From assembly GCF_002884495.1 (NCBI RefSeq), contig NZ_KZ614145.1:3052423-3116422 (forward strand): a DNA stretch of 64,000 nucleotides. Direction: 5' to 3'. A model generated the notes under the pieces. The model searched no databases, was not told where the DNA came from, and saw only the letters and a program-made list of their open reading frames with translations. Numbering within the stretch: position 1 is the first letter of the stretch; each line of letters opens with the position of its first letter. Source of the stretch: Rummeliibacillus pycnus. Lineage in GTDB: Bacteria; Bacillota; Bacilli; Bacillales_A; Planococcaceae. The position numbers and the translations under genes are program-made. Shown piece by piece: positions 10,084 through 23,213 of the stretch.

Positions 10084-10818
10084 ATGAGTATTTTTATATT
10101 GGAAGATGATGTGATTCAAGCACAGCATATGCGGCGGATGGTTGAGAAAATTTGCGGGGAATACCAATTGCCGTATGATTTCATTGAAGTAACACGCAAG
10201 AGTGAGCGTATTATTGAAAAAATTCCTCTGACCAATTACATACCGATATATTTTTTGGATATTGAAATTAAGAATGAGGAACGTAAGGGTTTGAAAGTAG
10301 CACAAGAGATTCGAAAATATGATGCGCAAGGAATTATTGTGTTTGTGACAACCCATTCCGAATTTGCTCCAATTTCATATCAATATATGGTTTCAGCATT
10401 AACTTTTATTGATAAAGGATTGCTATATGATGAACGCTACCGAATGTTTGAACAATGCTTGCTCCATTATCAAGCACGAAATATCGATAACATTGAAAAT
10501 GATGATTTCATTGTTGATAATACGCACACAACTGTACGGGTACCATTTGCTACTGTGGAATATATTATGACTGACGAGCCACATCGTTTAGCTTTAGTGA
10601 CAGCTAATCGTTTAATTCATTTTTATGGCACGTTAAAAGAAATTGAATCTTTAGATGCGCGATTATTCCGATGCCATCAATCCTATATTGTCAATAAAGC
10701 ACAAATCTCTTCTTATGATGTGGCACAAAAAATGATTGTAATAAAAAGTGGGAAACGCATTCCTGTATCGCGCCGTTCAGTGCGCAAAGTACGTCAAATG
10801 TTAAAGGATGAGTTGTAA
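10084..10818 (+). CDS. LytTR-family response regulator (AgrA/ComE type)
   Basis: A 244-residue two-domain regulator. The N-terminal receiver domain has the acidic cluster LEDD near residues 6-9, phosphoacceptor Asp59 in YFLDIEIK, and the switch Thr/Lys region FVTTHSE and FIDKG. The C-terminal LytTR DNA-binding domain (about 145-244) includes YIMTDEPHR, FRCHQSYIVN and the basic GKRIPVSRRSVRKVRQML. The ATG at 10084 was preferred because the upstream in-frame starts add a non-homologous leader; no strong ribosome site decides this. The stop overlaps the start of the kinase gene (TAATG). No agrB- or agrD-like gene is adjacent, so the signal is unknown. Confidence 0.88.
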   Translation: MSIFILEDDVIQAQHMRRMVEKICGEYQLPYDFIEVTRKSERIIEKIPLTNYIPIYFLDIEIKNEERKGLKVAQEIRKYDAQGIIVFVTTHSEFAPISYQYMVSALTFIDKGLLYDERYRMFEQCLLHYQARNIDNIENDDFIVDNTHTTVRVPFATVEYIMTDEPHRLALVTANRLIHFYGTLKEIESLDARLFRCHQSYIVNKAQISSYDVAQKMIVIKSGKRIPVSRRSVRKVRQMLKDEL

Positions 10819-12131
10819 TGTATACATATGATATGGTGGCGTTGGTATTTATTGGGATAAGTCATGTCTTATTGTATGTTCAGTTAATACGGTACAATCG
10901 CCTGTCCTATGTAATGGTGATTTCTTTAAGCCTCGTCTTTACATTTTTGCTTGGATTCGTTGTAACAGTCACTGGTTATCCTGAATTGAATATAATTATG
11001 TTATTGCTGTTCTTATTAAGTTTAGGTTTGATGCAAGATGCGCTAACATTTATGCAAAACTTTTATTTTGCGTTAGTCAGTATGGTAAGTATTACATTAG
11101 TAAAAATGGTGTTAATAGAAGTTGGTATGTGGTTGTTTATGCTAACACCATTTAATTTATATTTATGGACAGCTAGTATAATTCACCTCATCGTTTCGTT
11201 TGTAATTGTCATTTGTATTTTACTTTTGCGAAAGCAGATTCATAGGCTAGCTCAGTTTATTGTGGAAAGCCCCCTTTATCAGGTAAGCTATGTGCTGCTG
11301 GGTATCGGACTTATTGTAGTGTTAATTTTAACTTATCCTGCCACTAATCTATTAGCTACATTGCACCAACAGTATGGACGAATAAGTTATATTACTGCAT
11401 TTATTTTATTTTTCGTGTTGCTGTTAATTGTTTTAATTGGTTCACATTTAGCTAAAGGTAAATTATTAGAAGAACAACAGGAGCGTTTAGATAAGGAACT
11501 CCTAAATTATGTAGAGAAGTTAGAACTTATGCATGATGAATTAGCAACTTTCCGTCACGATTACATGAATGTGCTATTAGCGTTAGAGGAAGCTGTTCGA
11601 GCCAAAAATTTAGAGCAAATCGAACAGGTTTATAATGATGTTTTAGCCCCTACTTCAAAATTGATCAACAATCATAAGTTGGAAATCGTTAAGTTATCAC
11701 GTGTTACTATTCCTGAAGTAAAAAGTGTGTTGAGTGTAAAAATGATTAGTGCGCAGCAACAACAATTGAAGGTAATGGTTGATATTCCAGAAACAATTGA
11801 AGAGATTGCAATGCCCATTGTCAATTTTATTCGTGCCATTTCCGTTATTTTAGATAACGCGATTGAAGAAGCAGTTTGTAGTAAGGACAAAGTATTACAA
11901 TTTGCTTTCTTTGAAATGGAAAAATCTCAGTATTTTATTGTGTGTAATAGTTGCAAGCACAAAGTGATTAATTTACAACAGATATACAAAAAACGTTATT
12001 CTAGCAAAGAAGGAAATCGAGGATATGGACTGTTTTCGTTAAAGAGAATAATTGATAATACCACTTATGCTACTTTAGAAACGACTTTTGAAGCCCCATA
12101 TTTTACTCAAACTTTAATACTAAAAAAATAG
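10818..12131 (+). CDS. AgrC-like sensor histidine kinase
   Basis: A 437-residue membrane kinase cognate to the upstream LytTR regulator, coupled by a one-base TAATG overlap. Six or seven hydrophobic segments fill residues 1-215, followed by a coiled linker (LLEEQQERLDKELLNYVEKLELM). The H-box is FRHDYMNVLLAL, and the GHKL ATPase domain has the N-box VILDNAIEEA and the G-box RGYGLFSLKRII. This is the arrangement of peptide-sensing AgrC-type kinases. The ligand cannot be deduced. A short hairpin overlaps the stop codon before the next gene. Confidence 0.88.
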   Translation: MYTYDMVALVFIGISHVLLYVQLIRYNRLSYVMVISLSLVFTFLLGFVVTVTGYPELNIIMLLLFLLSLGLMQDALTFMQNFYFALVSMVSITLVKMVLIEVGMWLFMLTPFNLYLWTASIIHLIVSFVIVICILLLRKQIHRLAQFIVESPLYQVSYVLLGIGLIVVLILTYPATNLLATLHQQYGRISYITAFILFFVLLLIVLIGSHLAKGKLLEEQQERLDKELLNYVEKLELMHDELATFRHDYMNVLLALEEAVRAKNLEQIEQVYNDVLAPTSKLINNHKLEIVKLSRVTIPEVKSVLSVKMISAQQQQLKVMVDIPETIEEIAMPIVNFIRAISVILDNAIEEAVCSKDKVLQFAFFEMEKSQYFIVCNSCKHKVINLQQIYKKRYSSKEGNRGYGLFSLKRIIDNTTYATLETTFEAPYFTQTLILKK

Positions 12132-12160
12132 TGATGCGAAAAGTGTCGCTATTTTTTTAT
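12129..12160 (+). terminator. Weak terminator after the histidine kinase gene
   Basis: TAGTGATG and TGTCGCTA around 12130-12151 can pair with two wobble pairs and precede seven T. The stem is poor, so read-through into the YhfC-like gene is likely. Confidence 0.45.
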
Positions 12161-12249
12161 GACCATTTATGATGAAAAATGAACCAAGTAAGATCAAACT
12201 ACATCTTTTAAACCGTTCATTTTATACACTTCCATTAAGGAGGGGGATA

Positions 12250-12933
12250 ATGGCTGGTATTGTTTTCACTGCAATCATAAGCATAGGGTTACCATTTATT
12301 GCATTGATCTATGCATGTTATAAAAAGCGGTATATTCCATTTGTATTGGGTGTACTTACATTTGTTGTTTCGCAAGTTTTACTTCGTATACCATTACTGC
12401 AATATTTAGCGGAGCATAGCGTTGCCTATTCAATGTTTAGTGCTACGCAACCTATTTTATTTGCCATAATGATTGGTTTATCAGCAGGTATTTTTGAAGA
12501 GCTCGCTCGTTTTATCTCTATACGCTTTTTTATGAAACAAAGGGACTGGCAATCAGGCTTTTTACTAGGAACAGGGCACGGTGGTATTGAAGCTGTACTA
12601 TTGGTTGGTAGTAGTGTGGTAACCTTATTGATTTATCCTACCGTTCTTTCCAATAGTAGTACTTATTTTATCAGTGGTATCGAGCGTTTCTTTGCGATGC
12701 TACTTCATATTGGACTTTCAATTATTGTGTTACAAGGTGTTGTGCGAAAGAGCTTTCTTTATATCATACTTCCTATTATGCTACATGGTGTTATTGATAC
12801 GCTCATCGGGATTATGCCGTTATACCTGCCCAAAGATCGAGTGTTATTGGTTTTGGAAGTAACTTTAGCAATTTATGCGTTAGTTGTTTTTAGTTATAGT
12901 TTATGGATAAAAAGAAAGGGTGTATTGCTATGA
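12250..12933 (+). CDS. YhfC-family intramembrane metalloprotease-like protein
   Basis: A 227-residue multi-span membrane protein. The motifs that place it in the YhfC family (related to CAAX-type intramembrane proteases) are EELAR, GHGGIEA and HGVID, supplying glutamate and histidine residues that could bind a metal in the membrane. The ATG at 12250 is chosen because AAGGAGGGGG sits 3-12 nt upstream; an ATG at 12169 would add 27 residues without a comparable site. The stop overlaps the start of the lipoprotein gene (ATGA). Family substrates are not known to me. Confidence 0.78.
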   Translation: MAGIVFTAIISIGLPFIALIYACYKKRYIPFVLGVLTFVVSQVLLRIPLLQYLAEHSVAYSMFSATQPILFAIMIGLSAGIFEELARFISIRFFMKQRDWQSGFLLGTGHGGIEAVLLVGSSVVTLLIYPTVLSNSSTYFISGIERFFAMLLHIGLSIIVLQGVVRKSFLYIILPIMLHGVIDTLIGIMPLYLPKDRVLLVLEVTLAIYALVVFSYSLWIKRKGVLL

Positions 12934-13316
12934 AGAAAATTTTATTTGTAATGTTTAGTGTTTTAGTAATGCTAGGACTTGTCGGATGTGGTGGCAATAA
13001 AGTGGATGAGTCAACTTCAAAAAAATATATCTCAAAAGGGGAGGAGATTGTTTCATTATTAAATGAAGGCAAATATGAAGAAGTGCATACTATGTTTGAT
13101 GCTGAAATGACTGCAGGATTATCCGTAAATAAAATGCAAGACCTTACACCTATTATCAAGCAATCTGGTAAATTTGAAAAGATTGATAAATCTTCCGTTG
13201 AAGAAAAAGATGGTATTTATATTGTCATTCTCGTTGCAAAATATAGTGAGAACAATCGAGTTTTTACAATAAGTTTTAATAATAAAGATGAAGTGGCAGG
13301 ATTATATATTAAGTAA
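12930..13316 (+). CDS. Small lipoprotein, DUF3887-like
   Basis: A 128-residue exported lipoprotein. The signal peptide MKKILFVMFSVLVMLGLVGC ends in a lipobox LVGC with Cys20 as the lipidated residue. The mature part is a small alpha/beta domain with SLLNEGKYEEVHTMFDAEM and a C-terminal strand region, typical of the DUF3887 group of helical-lead, NTF2-like lipoproteins. The start is the ATG at 12930, in a 4-nt overlap with the YhfC-like gene; an in-frame ATG at 12903 would ruin the signal peptide. Translational coupling suggests the two proteins act together at the membrane. Confidence 0.8.
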   Translation: MKKILFVMFSVLVMLGLVGCGGNKVDESTSKKYISKGEEIVSLLNEGKYEEVHTMFDAEMTAGLSVNKMQDLTPIIKQSGKFEKIDKSSVEEKDGIYIVILVAKYSENNRVFTISFNNKDEVAGLYIK

Positions 13317-13390
13317 AACTTCCTTTGGTGCTAGTACGATTCTTTAAGCAGGATAAAATAGTGTATATTCACAACAAGAGATATGGTTCA

Positions 13391-13418
13391 ACGCCCCGTA
13401 AAAGCGGGGCGTATTTTT
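13391..13418 (+). terminator. Terminator after the lipoprotein gene
   Basis: ACGCCCCG and CGGGGCGT form a perfect 8-bp stem with a 6-nt loop, followed by ATTTTTAT. The rest of the gap between 13317 and 13541 holds nothing I recognise. Confidence 0.88.
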
Positions 13419-13541
13419 ATCCACATCCAAAAGTGATTTCGAAATGAATAATGTACATAATTATTGTCCAACTTTGAATAGAGGGGACGACATATACTTC
13501 TTTACACAGGCATATGTTAGTGTAAAAGGGGGTGTCTATGG

Positions 13542-14255
13542 TTGAAACGTTGGTTCATATGGAGTGTAGTATTATTAGCTTGTATACTCTTAGTTGTGTA
13601 TGAAACAAAAGCATCTAATCGTGGCTTCTTTATTTCAGAAACTTTAGGTGGCGTTAAAATTGTAGTAGATGCTGGACATGGCGGAATTGATGGTGGTGCA
13701 TCCACATCAGAACTTGTAGAAAAAAATATAACGTTAGCAATTGCGCAAAAAGTGGAAAAGCTCTTAAAAGAAAAGGGAGCAAAAGTCGTCATGACACGCA
13801 CGAAAGATGATGATGTGATCACTGAGCATCAACCGAATGCCGAATTTTCAACATTAAGAGAAAGAAAAAAAGAAGATATCTTTCTAAGAGAGAAATTGGT
13901 GAATGAAGCAAAGCCAGATTTGTTTATTAGCATTCATGCGAATGCCATTCCAGAATCAAAGTGGCATGGCGCTCAAGTATTTTATCATAAAGATGGTCAT
14001 CCTGCGGGTGAGATATTAGCTAAAGCGATTCAAGATTCAATCAAAGAACAGCTAAAAAATACTGATCGTGAAGCATTAGCTATTAAGCAAGTCTATTTAC
14101 TCAAAAAGGTTAAGATGCCATCAGTACTTATAGAAACAGGGTTTTTAAGCAATCCAAATGAAGCAGAATTACTATCCTCACCAGATTACCAACAAAAAAT
14201 GGCCGAAGCAATTGTAGCTGGAATCGAGCGCTATTCAGATTCTATTGTAGAATGA
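13542..14255 (+). CDS. cwlD: Germination-specific N-acetylmuramoyl-L-alanine amidase CwlD
   Basis: A 237-residue amidase that, during sporulation, removes the peptide from muramic acid so that PdaA can form muramic delta-lactam in spore cortex. The start is TTG at 13542, 9 nt after AAAGGGGGTG. A signal-anchor occupies about residues 1-22. The Amidase_3 zinc site appears as VDAGHGGIDGGAST, the glutamate of the catalytic region, SIHANA, and VLIETGFLSNPNEAELL. The neighbours mrp, gerD and kbaA are the same as in Bacillus, supporting the cwlD identity over other amidases. It implies a spore-forming host. Confidence 0.93.
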   Translation: MKRWFIWSVVLLACILLVVYETKASNRGFFISETLGGVKIVVDAGHGGIDGGASTSELVEKNITLAIAQKVEKLLKEKGAKVVMTRTKDDDVITEHQPNAEFSTLRERKKEDIFLREKLVNEAKPDLFISIHANAIPESKWHGAQVFYHKDGHPAGEILAKAIQDSIKEQLKNTDREALAIKQVYLLKKVKMPSVLIETGFLSNPNEAELLSSPDYQQKMAEAIVAGIERYSDSIVE

Positions 14256-14327
14256 GTAGCGCCACAATACTATTTGAAAGCGTTATGATATACTAAAATC
14301 GAAATGATAATCAGAGGAGTGTCTACA

Positions 14328-15389
14328 GTGATCAATGAACAACAAGTTCGAGAATTAGTAGGAGAATTAAAAGATCCTTTTCTACATAAAACATTGACTG
14401 AAACTGGCGGTATTGTTGAAGTTTCAATAAAAGAAGAAAAGGAACATGTTAGTGTAAAAATTGCGATTGCAAAAACAAATACACCTGAACAGCTTGCTCT
14501 TCAAATGGAAATAGTTAATGTATTAAAGGGTGCTGGATGCAAAACTGTTGGTATTCGATTCTCAGAACTTTCATCTGAAGCAATTGAAAAATTCCGTGGA
14601 ACTGCAACACGTGCAGAAGCACAAGATCTATTGTCACCATTAAATAAAGTGAAATTTATTTCCATTGCATCAGGTAAGGGTGGCGTAGGTAAATCTACTG
14701 TTTCAGTTAACTTAGCAGTTGCATTATCTCGCCTTGGCAAAAATGTTGGCCTAATTGATGCAGATATCTATGGCTTTAGTGTTCCAGATATGATGGGTGT
14801 ACAAACAATGCCTGTTGTTGAAGAAAATCGTATTATTCCTGTTGAACGCTTTGGTGTGAAAATGATATCTATGGGATTCTTTGTAGAAAACAATGCACCA
14901 GTTGTATGGCGTGGCCCAATGCTTGGTAAAGTGTTGGATCAATTCTTCCGTGATGTAGATTGGGGAGATCTTGATTATTTACTATTAGATTTACCTCCAG
15001 GTACAGGGGATGTAGCATTGGATATTCACCAAATGCTACCTGAATCTAACGAAATCGTTGTGACAACTCCACACCCGACAGCAGCATTCGTAGCAGCTCG
15101 TGCAGGTGCAATGGCTATTAAGACAGAACATAATATCCTAGGTGTTATTGAAAATATGTCTTGGTTCCAATCTGATGTATCAGGACAACGAGAATATGTA
15201 TTTGGTCAAGGTGGCGGTCCTAAATTAGCTGACGAACTTCGTACAGAGTTACTAGGACAAATTCCTTTAGGACAACCAGATTGGAATGATGTTGACTTTG
15301 CTCCATCTGTTTATGCAAAAAATCACTCTACTGGCCAAACTTATCTTGAAATTGCACAACGTGTAATTGATAAATTAGATAAAGAATAA
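14328..15389 (+). CDS. mrp: Mrp/ApbC-type iron-sulfur carrier P-loop ATPase
   Basis: A 353-residue protein with an N-terminal DUF59/MIP18-like domain (about 1-90) and a ParA/MinD-type P-loop domain with the deviant Walker A motif SGKGGVGKSTVSVNLA. Later blocks are DADIYGFSVPDMMG, LLLDLPPGTGDVALD and the N-terminal REAQ-like linker. The start is GTG 14328, 8 nt after GAGGAG; an earlier in-frame ATG lacks a site. The family binds and transfers Fe-S clusters, and the cluster-binding CxxC of some members is not visible here. In B. subtilis this gene (salA) sits at the same place between cwlD and gerD. Confidence 0.92.
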   Translation: MINEQQVRELVGELKDPFLHKTLTETGGIVEVSIKEEKEHVSVKIAIAKTNTPEQLALQMEIVNVLKGAGCKTVGIRFSELSSEAIEKFRGTATRAEAQDLLSPLNKVKFISIASGKGGVGKSTVSVNLAVALSRLGKNVGLIDADIYGFSVPDMMGVQTMPVVEENRIIPVERFGVKMISMGFFVENNAPVVWRGPMLGKVLDQFFRDVDWGDLDYLLLDLPPGTGDVALDIHQMLPESNEIVVTTPHPTAAFVAARAGAMAIKTEHNILGVIENMSWFQSDVSGQREYVFGQGGGPKLADELRTELLGQIPLGQPDWNDVDFAPSVYAKNHSTGQTYLEIAQRVIDKLDKE

Positions 15390-15396
15390 AAAAGAA

Positions 15397-15440
15397 AGAT
15401 GTATCATAAGTATTCACAGATACTTATGATACATCTCTTT
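15397..15440. terminator. Bidirectional terminator between mrp and gerD
   Basis: A perfect 17-bp inverted repeat (15397-15413 with 15420-15436) has a 6-nt loop, with T-rich sequence on one side and A-rich on the other, so it can end both converging transcripts. Confidence 0.88.
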
Positions 15441-15495
15441 ATATTGTCAATATGTTGAAGACAAAGTTAACAGTAATTTAGAACGAACTTGAATT

Positions 15496-16107
15496 TTATT
15501 TGCCTTCGCTTTTCCCTTTATTTTCACCACCACCGCCACCACCAGATTTTGATTTTCCCTCTTCTGATGTTTTTTCACCTGCAGATTGAATAAGCTTTGC
15601 CCATTTTTCTTGTAGTAGTGGACTATTAATGACCTCTGTAATAACTTTTTCCATTTCCTTTTTAGAATTTGAAGACTTCATAATTTTTTCTAATTGCTTT
15701 TGCATATCAGGTTGAGAAAAGAACTGTTCTAAGTCTTTTTGAAATGAAGCATCTTTCATTAAATCTTTAGCTAAATCTTTTTGCTCTTTTTTCATGCTTT
15801 TTGCAAAAGTCTCACGGAATTTAGGGTCTTCAAATTGTTTTTTCCAATACTCTTCTGCTTTCTTTGACATTAAAGTTTCCTGTACCGCTTTTTTTACATC
15901 ATCATGTTCCAATACGAGTAAATCACGCATCGATGGATCCTCTAATATCTTTCGGAATATCTTTTTCCCTTCTTCTGTTTGTAAAGCATCAAGAGTGGAT
16001 TTTTTTATATCATCGTAGGACTGATTTGGTTGTACGGGAGAGGAGTTAGAGCATCCAGATAGAATAACGAATAGAAGAGTGAAACTTACAGCGGCTTTTT
16101 TGTACAT
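15496..16107 (-). CDS. gerD: Spore germination lipoprotein GerD
   Basis: A 203-residue lipoprotein that clusters nutrient germinant receptors in the spore inner membrane. The signal peptide ends in the lipobox VILSGC with Cys19 lipidated. The middle is an alpha-helical, highly charged domain (DIKKSTLDALQTEEGKKIF, SKKAEEYWKKQFEDPKFRE), as in GerD, and the tail is lysine- and glycine-rich with six consecutive glycines. It is convergent to mrp and divergent from kbaA, the order known in Bacillus. Confidence 0.93.
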   Translation of the reverse strand: MYKKAAVSFTLLFVILSGCSNSSPVQPNQSYDDIKKSTLDALQTEEGKKIFRKILEDPSMRDLLVLEHDDVKKAVQETLMSKKAEEYWKKQFEDPKFRETFAKSMKKEQKDLAKDLMKDASFQKDLEQFFSQPDMQKQLEKIMKSSNSKKEMEKVITEVINSPLLQEKWAKLIQSAGEKTSEEGKSKSGGGGGGENKGKSEGK

Positions 16108-16256
16108 TTATACTTCCCTCACTTTCGCATAAGTCGTTTCAATTATTGTTCACAATTGCATTTACTTTATGTACGGATGGAGGGAAGAAATAGATTTTTC
16201 CTACATTGGTTGTTAGAATAAAACAAGAACCTGTAAAAAACGGAGGCCTTTTAATC

Positions 16257-16946
16257 GTGACAATACGAAATTGGTTTAAATTTGCATTTAGAGCACTCAT
16301 AATTGGTGGAGTTGTTACCGGGTTAATGAGTTTAATCGTTCGTTGGGGAGACTTTTATGCACTACATTTTTCAAAGGGTGAATGGGGAGAAGCATTTGGA
16401 GGCCTTTTATGGTTTATCTTTCTTGGTTTTACAATGAGTATGATTTGCCAAATGGGATACTTTGCCTATTTAACAGTACATCAGATTGGTGTTAATATTT
16501 GCCGATCATTAACTTTATGGAATTGGGTACAAATATTATTAATAATGATTGCATTGATAGACGTTATAATATTCCGCTTCAAGCCATATGCACACAGCGC
16601 TAATGATTGGCTCCTATACATAGGATTATTACTTGTATTAGTTGTAGCAGCAAGTATAACAGCAATTAAAAAAGTTAAAATGACTGGTAAAAAACATATT
16701 CTAATTTCAGCATTGTTTTTTATGATTTTTGTTAGCATTATTGAATGGCTCATTGCACTTTGGGTACGATCTTTTGGGGGTAATGAATATATTACATTAT
16801 TATTATTCCCAATTCTTGCAGTAAATGCGTTCCAATTATTGGAGCTCCCGAAATATAATGCAAAGTCTGCTGAAGATCTAAAAAAACGGGAAGAACGCCG
16901 TAAAATACGTAATGGACAAGAAGTAAAAATACTAAATGAAAAATAA
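16257..16946 (+). CDS. kbaA: KinB-signalling pathway activation protein KbaA
   Basis: A 229-residue membrane protein needed in Bacillus for activation of the sporulation kinase KinB. The start is GTG 16257, 8 nt after CGGAGG; an upstream GTG-like frame gives an unrelated leader. Six hydrophobic spans alternate with short loops, and the N-terminus RNWFKFAFRALIIGGVVTG followed by RWGDFY is family-typical. The C-terminus is a charged cytoplasmic tail (AEDLKKREERRKIRNGQE). Position next to gerD supports the call; function here is inferred from orthology. Confidence 0.9.
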   Translation: MTIRNWFKFAFRALIIGGVVTGLMSLIVRWGDFYALHFSKGEWGEAFGGLLWFIFLGFTMSMICQMGYFAYLTVHQIGVNICRSLTLWNWVQILLIMIALIDVIIFRFKPYAHSANDWLLYIGLLLVLVVAASITAIKKVKMTGKKHILISALFFMIFVSIIEWLIALWVRSFGGNEYITLLLFPILAVNAFQLLELPKYNAKSAEDLKKREERRKIRNGQEVKILNEK

Positions 16947-17038
16947 CTTAGAAGAAAGCCAAAATGATAAGGCAAAACAATAAGGCAAAACAAAATGAAA
17001 CTGTCGAGTTGTCCTTAAACTTTTTTTGTGCTGGTTCG

Positions 17039-17076
17039 AAAAGAGATGCTCAAAGTGATTTTGAGCATCTCTTTTT
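17039..17076. terminator. Bidirectional terminator after kbaA
   Basis: AAAGAGATGCTCAAA and TTTGAGCATCTCTTT form a 15-bp stem with a 5-nt loop. It overlaps the last bases of the convergent gene at 17075. Confidence 0.88.
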
Positions 17077-17740
17077 ATTCTGGAGATTTTTTCGTTTTAA
17101 TAGAGTATCCAAAAATAGTTTGTTCTATTGATTGAAAAGAGTTTCTTTCAATTAGTCGATCAATTTGTTTTAGTTGTAACCGTTCTTCTTGGTGGTAAGG
17201 GATAGATACAATATCACCTTTTGAAAGCTTTAAATCATCTTGACTTGTTTGGATTTTAGATGCCGCTAACATGTTAATCTGTTCCTTCCATAAAACTTTG
17301 GTTACTCCTGGTAGGAAAATATAATCCTTTGTTCTAAACCAAAGAGGTGGTTGCTTCATAATTGTACTAAAAGTGCTAATATCCTTTTCAAGTTGAGAAG
17401 GATTCATCTCATAAAAATCACTGCTTTTCCCCAACAGCCCTATTGGAATATTTTTTGATTGAATAACTTTAACAAGAGTAGGAGATCTTTTTAATAAGTC
17501 AGTATCTACCATTAATAAAGGATAGGGAGTTTTAATTTCGTTTAACCATTCTATAAACTGCGCATCTGCATAGGACAAATCTATCGTCAAAGACATACCA
17601 TAAGTTCCTTTTGTAATTACGTTTGGTTCATCTGTTAAACGAAAAACTTCTATTATTGAATTTTTAGAAGGAATAAAAATTAACAGTAAAGCCATCATAA
17701 CAATTGTCGATATAAGTATTCTTTTAATCAGTATGCTCAC
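17075..17740 (-). CDS. Membrane-anchored NodB-fold protein with degenerate active site
   Basis: A 221-residue protein with one N-terminal membrane anchor (about residues 7-24). The remainder follows the polysaccharide deacetylase layout but has lost its catalytic residues. Where active enzymes have TFDDGP it has TIDLSYAD; where they have the HxxxH metal motif it has IGLLGKSSDFYEMNP; where they have RPPxG it has WFRTKDY. In Bacillus the active deacetylase gene pdaB follows kbaA on the same strand; this gene is in that place but on the opposite strand. I infer a non-enzymatic or differently used homologue. It is not recognised with certainty and could be a distinct family. Confidence 0.6.
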   Translation of the reverse strand: MSILIKRILISTIVMMALLLIFIPSKNSIIEVFRLTDEPNVITKGTYGMSLTIDLSYADAQFIEWLNEIKTPYPLLMVDTDLLKRSPTLVKVIQSKNIPIGLLGKSSDFYEMNPSQLEKDISTFSTIMKQPPLWFRTKDYIFLPGVTKVLWKEQINMLAASKIQTSQDDLKLSKGDIVSIPYHQEERLQLKQIDRLIERNSFQSIEQTIFGYSIKTKKSPE

Positions 17741-17794
17741 CTCATGGGTATATATATGATTGCAATCAACTTTTTAAAACTTTTAACTTATATG

Positions 17795-17823
17795 TTGACA
17801 TTTATTTAAAAGGGGCGTATAGT
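17795..17823 (+). promoter_or_regulatory. rrn promoter P1
   Basis: TTGACA (17795-17800) and TATAGT (17818-17823) with a 17-bp spacer lie 256 nt before the 16S gene. Confidence 0.75.
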
Positions 17824-17892
17824 TATCAACGTTGACTCGTTAAGAGAAAACAAACAAATAATAAAACTTAAAACTTCTAATAAAAAAAGTTG

Positions 17893-17921
17893 TTGACTTT
17901 ACGAGTTAGATGTGATAAGAT
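17893..17921 (+). promoter_or_regulatory. rrn promoter P2
   Basis: TTGACT (17893-17898) and TAAGAT (17916-17921) with a 17-bp spacer follow P1 by about 100 nt, the tandem arrangement usual for Bacillus rrn operons. The leader then contains a boxA-like CCTTGAAAACTG at about 17955. Confidence 0.75.
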
Positions 17922-18078
17922 TTATAAGTCGTTAAGATAACGATAAGATATGAACCTTGAAAACTGAACAAGCAAACGTTAATCAATAAACTTTGATCAC
18001 TAACTTCTGTTAGTGACAAGGACAAATTGTTATCAAATAGATAACGCTAGCAAAGCAAATGAGCTTTCAAACTTTACT

Positions 18079-19633
<1,555 letters not shown>

Positions 19634-19822
19634 AATATTTCGGAATACAGACCTTGGGTCTGTAAGATTAACGGTTGCTGTTCAGTTTTGAAGGCTCATC
19701 GCTTTCAAAACTTGTTCTTTGAAAACTGGATAAAACGACATTGAAGAAATTCTTAAGTAACACATTTTTTTATATTAAGTTTTAAATTTTTTAGGCTTAA
19801 TAACTTGAAAGTTGTAAAAGGT

Positions 19823-19938
19823 TTCAAGACACGAGTAGTACTAGGAAATGAGTGAGTGAAAACCGGAGTGCACTTTGGTGCATGAGGATTTGAACGAGTG
19901 AAATTGACGACGTAATGCGATGTGTATTGAAAACTGAA

Positions 19939-19940
<2 letters not shown>
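19823..19940 (+). repeat. rRNA spacer element, copy 1 (before 23S)
   Basis: The last 118 nt of the 16S-23S spacer align without gaps to the last 118 nt of the 23S-5S spacer, with 21 mismatches by my count (about 82% identity). It contains a small hairpin TGCAC-TTTG-GTGCA. The spacer has no tRNA gene; a boxA-like TTGTTCTTTGAAAACTGG lies at about 19709. Confidence 0.85.
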
Positions 19941-22867
<2,927 letters not shown>

Positions 22868-22937
22868 AAGTTGATTTAAGAACTTCAATAAACGTTTATC
22901 CAGTTTTGAAAGAACAAATCTTTCTATAGATGAGATT

Positions 22938-23055
22938 TTCAAGATACGAGCAGTACGAGGAAACGAACGAGTGAGAACCGGAGTGTACTTATGTACATGA
23001 GGATTCGAATGAGTGAAGTTGACGAAGTAATGCGAAGTAGATTGTAAATCGAAGG
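22938..23055 (+). repeat. rRNA spacer element, copy 2 (before 5S)
   Basis: This is the second copy of the 118-nt element, ending exactly at the 5' end of 5S rRNA. Its hairpin reads TGTAC-TTAT-GTACA, so one base pair has changed on both sides relative to copy 1. It probably forms part of a precursor-processing structure. Confidence 0.85.
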
Positions 23056-23171
23056 TCTAGTAATGATGGCAAAGAGGTCACACCTGTTCCCATGCCGAAC
23101 ACAGAAGTTAAGCTCTTTAGCGCCGATGGTAGTTGGGGGCTGTCCCCCTGCGAGAGTAGGACGTTGCTAGG
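23056..23171 (+). rRNA. 5S ribosomal RNA
   Basis: About 116 nt with the signature CACACCTGTTCCCATGCCGA and GCGCCGATGGTAGTTGGGGG. Terminal helix CTAGTAA/TTGCTAG closes the molecule. A terminator follows within 10 nt. Confidence 0.96.
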
Positions 23172-23177
23172 CACACT

Positions 23178-23213
23178 AAGGTACTACGGATATTATCAGT
23201 AGTACCTTTTTTA
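23178..23213 (+). terminator. rrn operon terminator
   Basis: AAGGTACTAC and GTAGTACCTT form a 10-bp stem with an 11-nt loop and a T tract. Confidence 0.9.
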
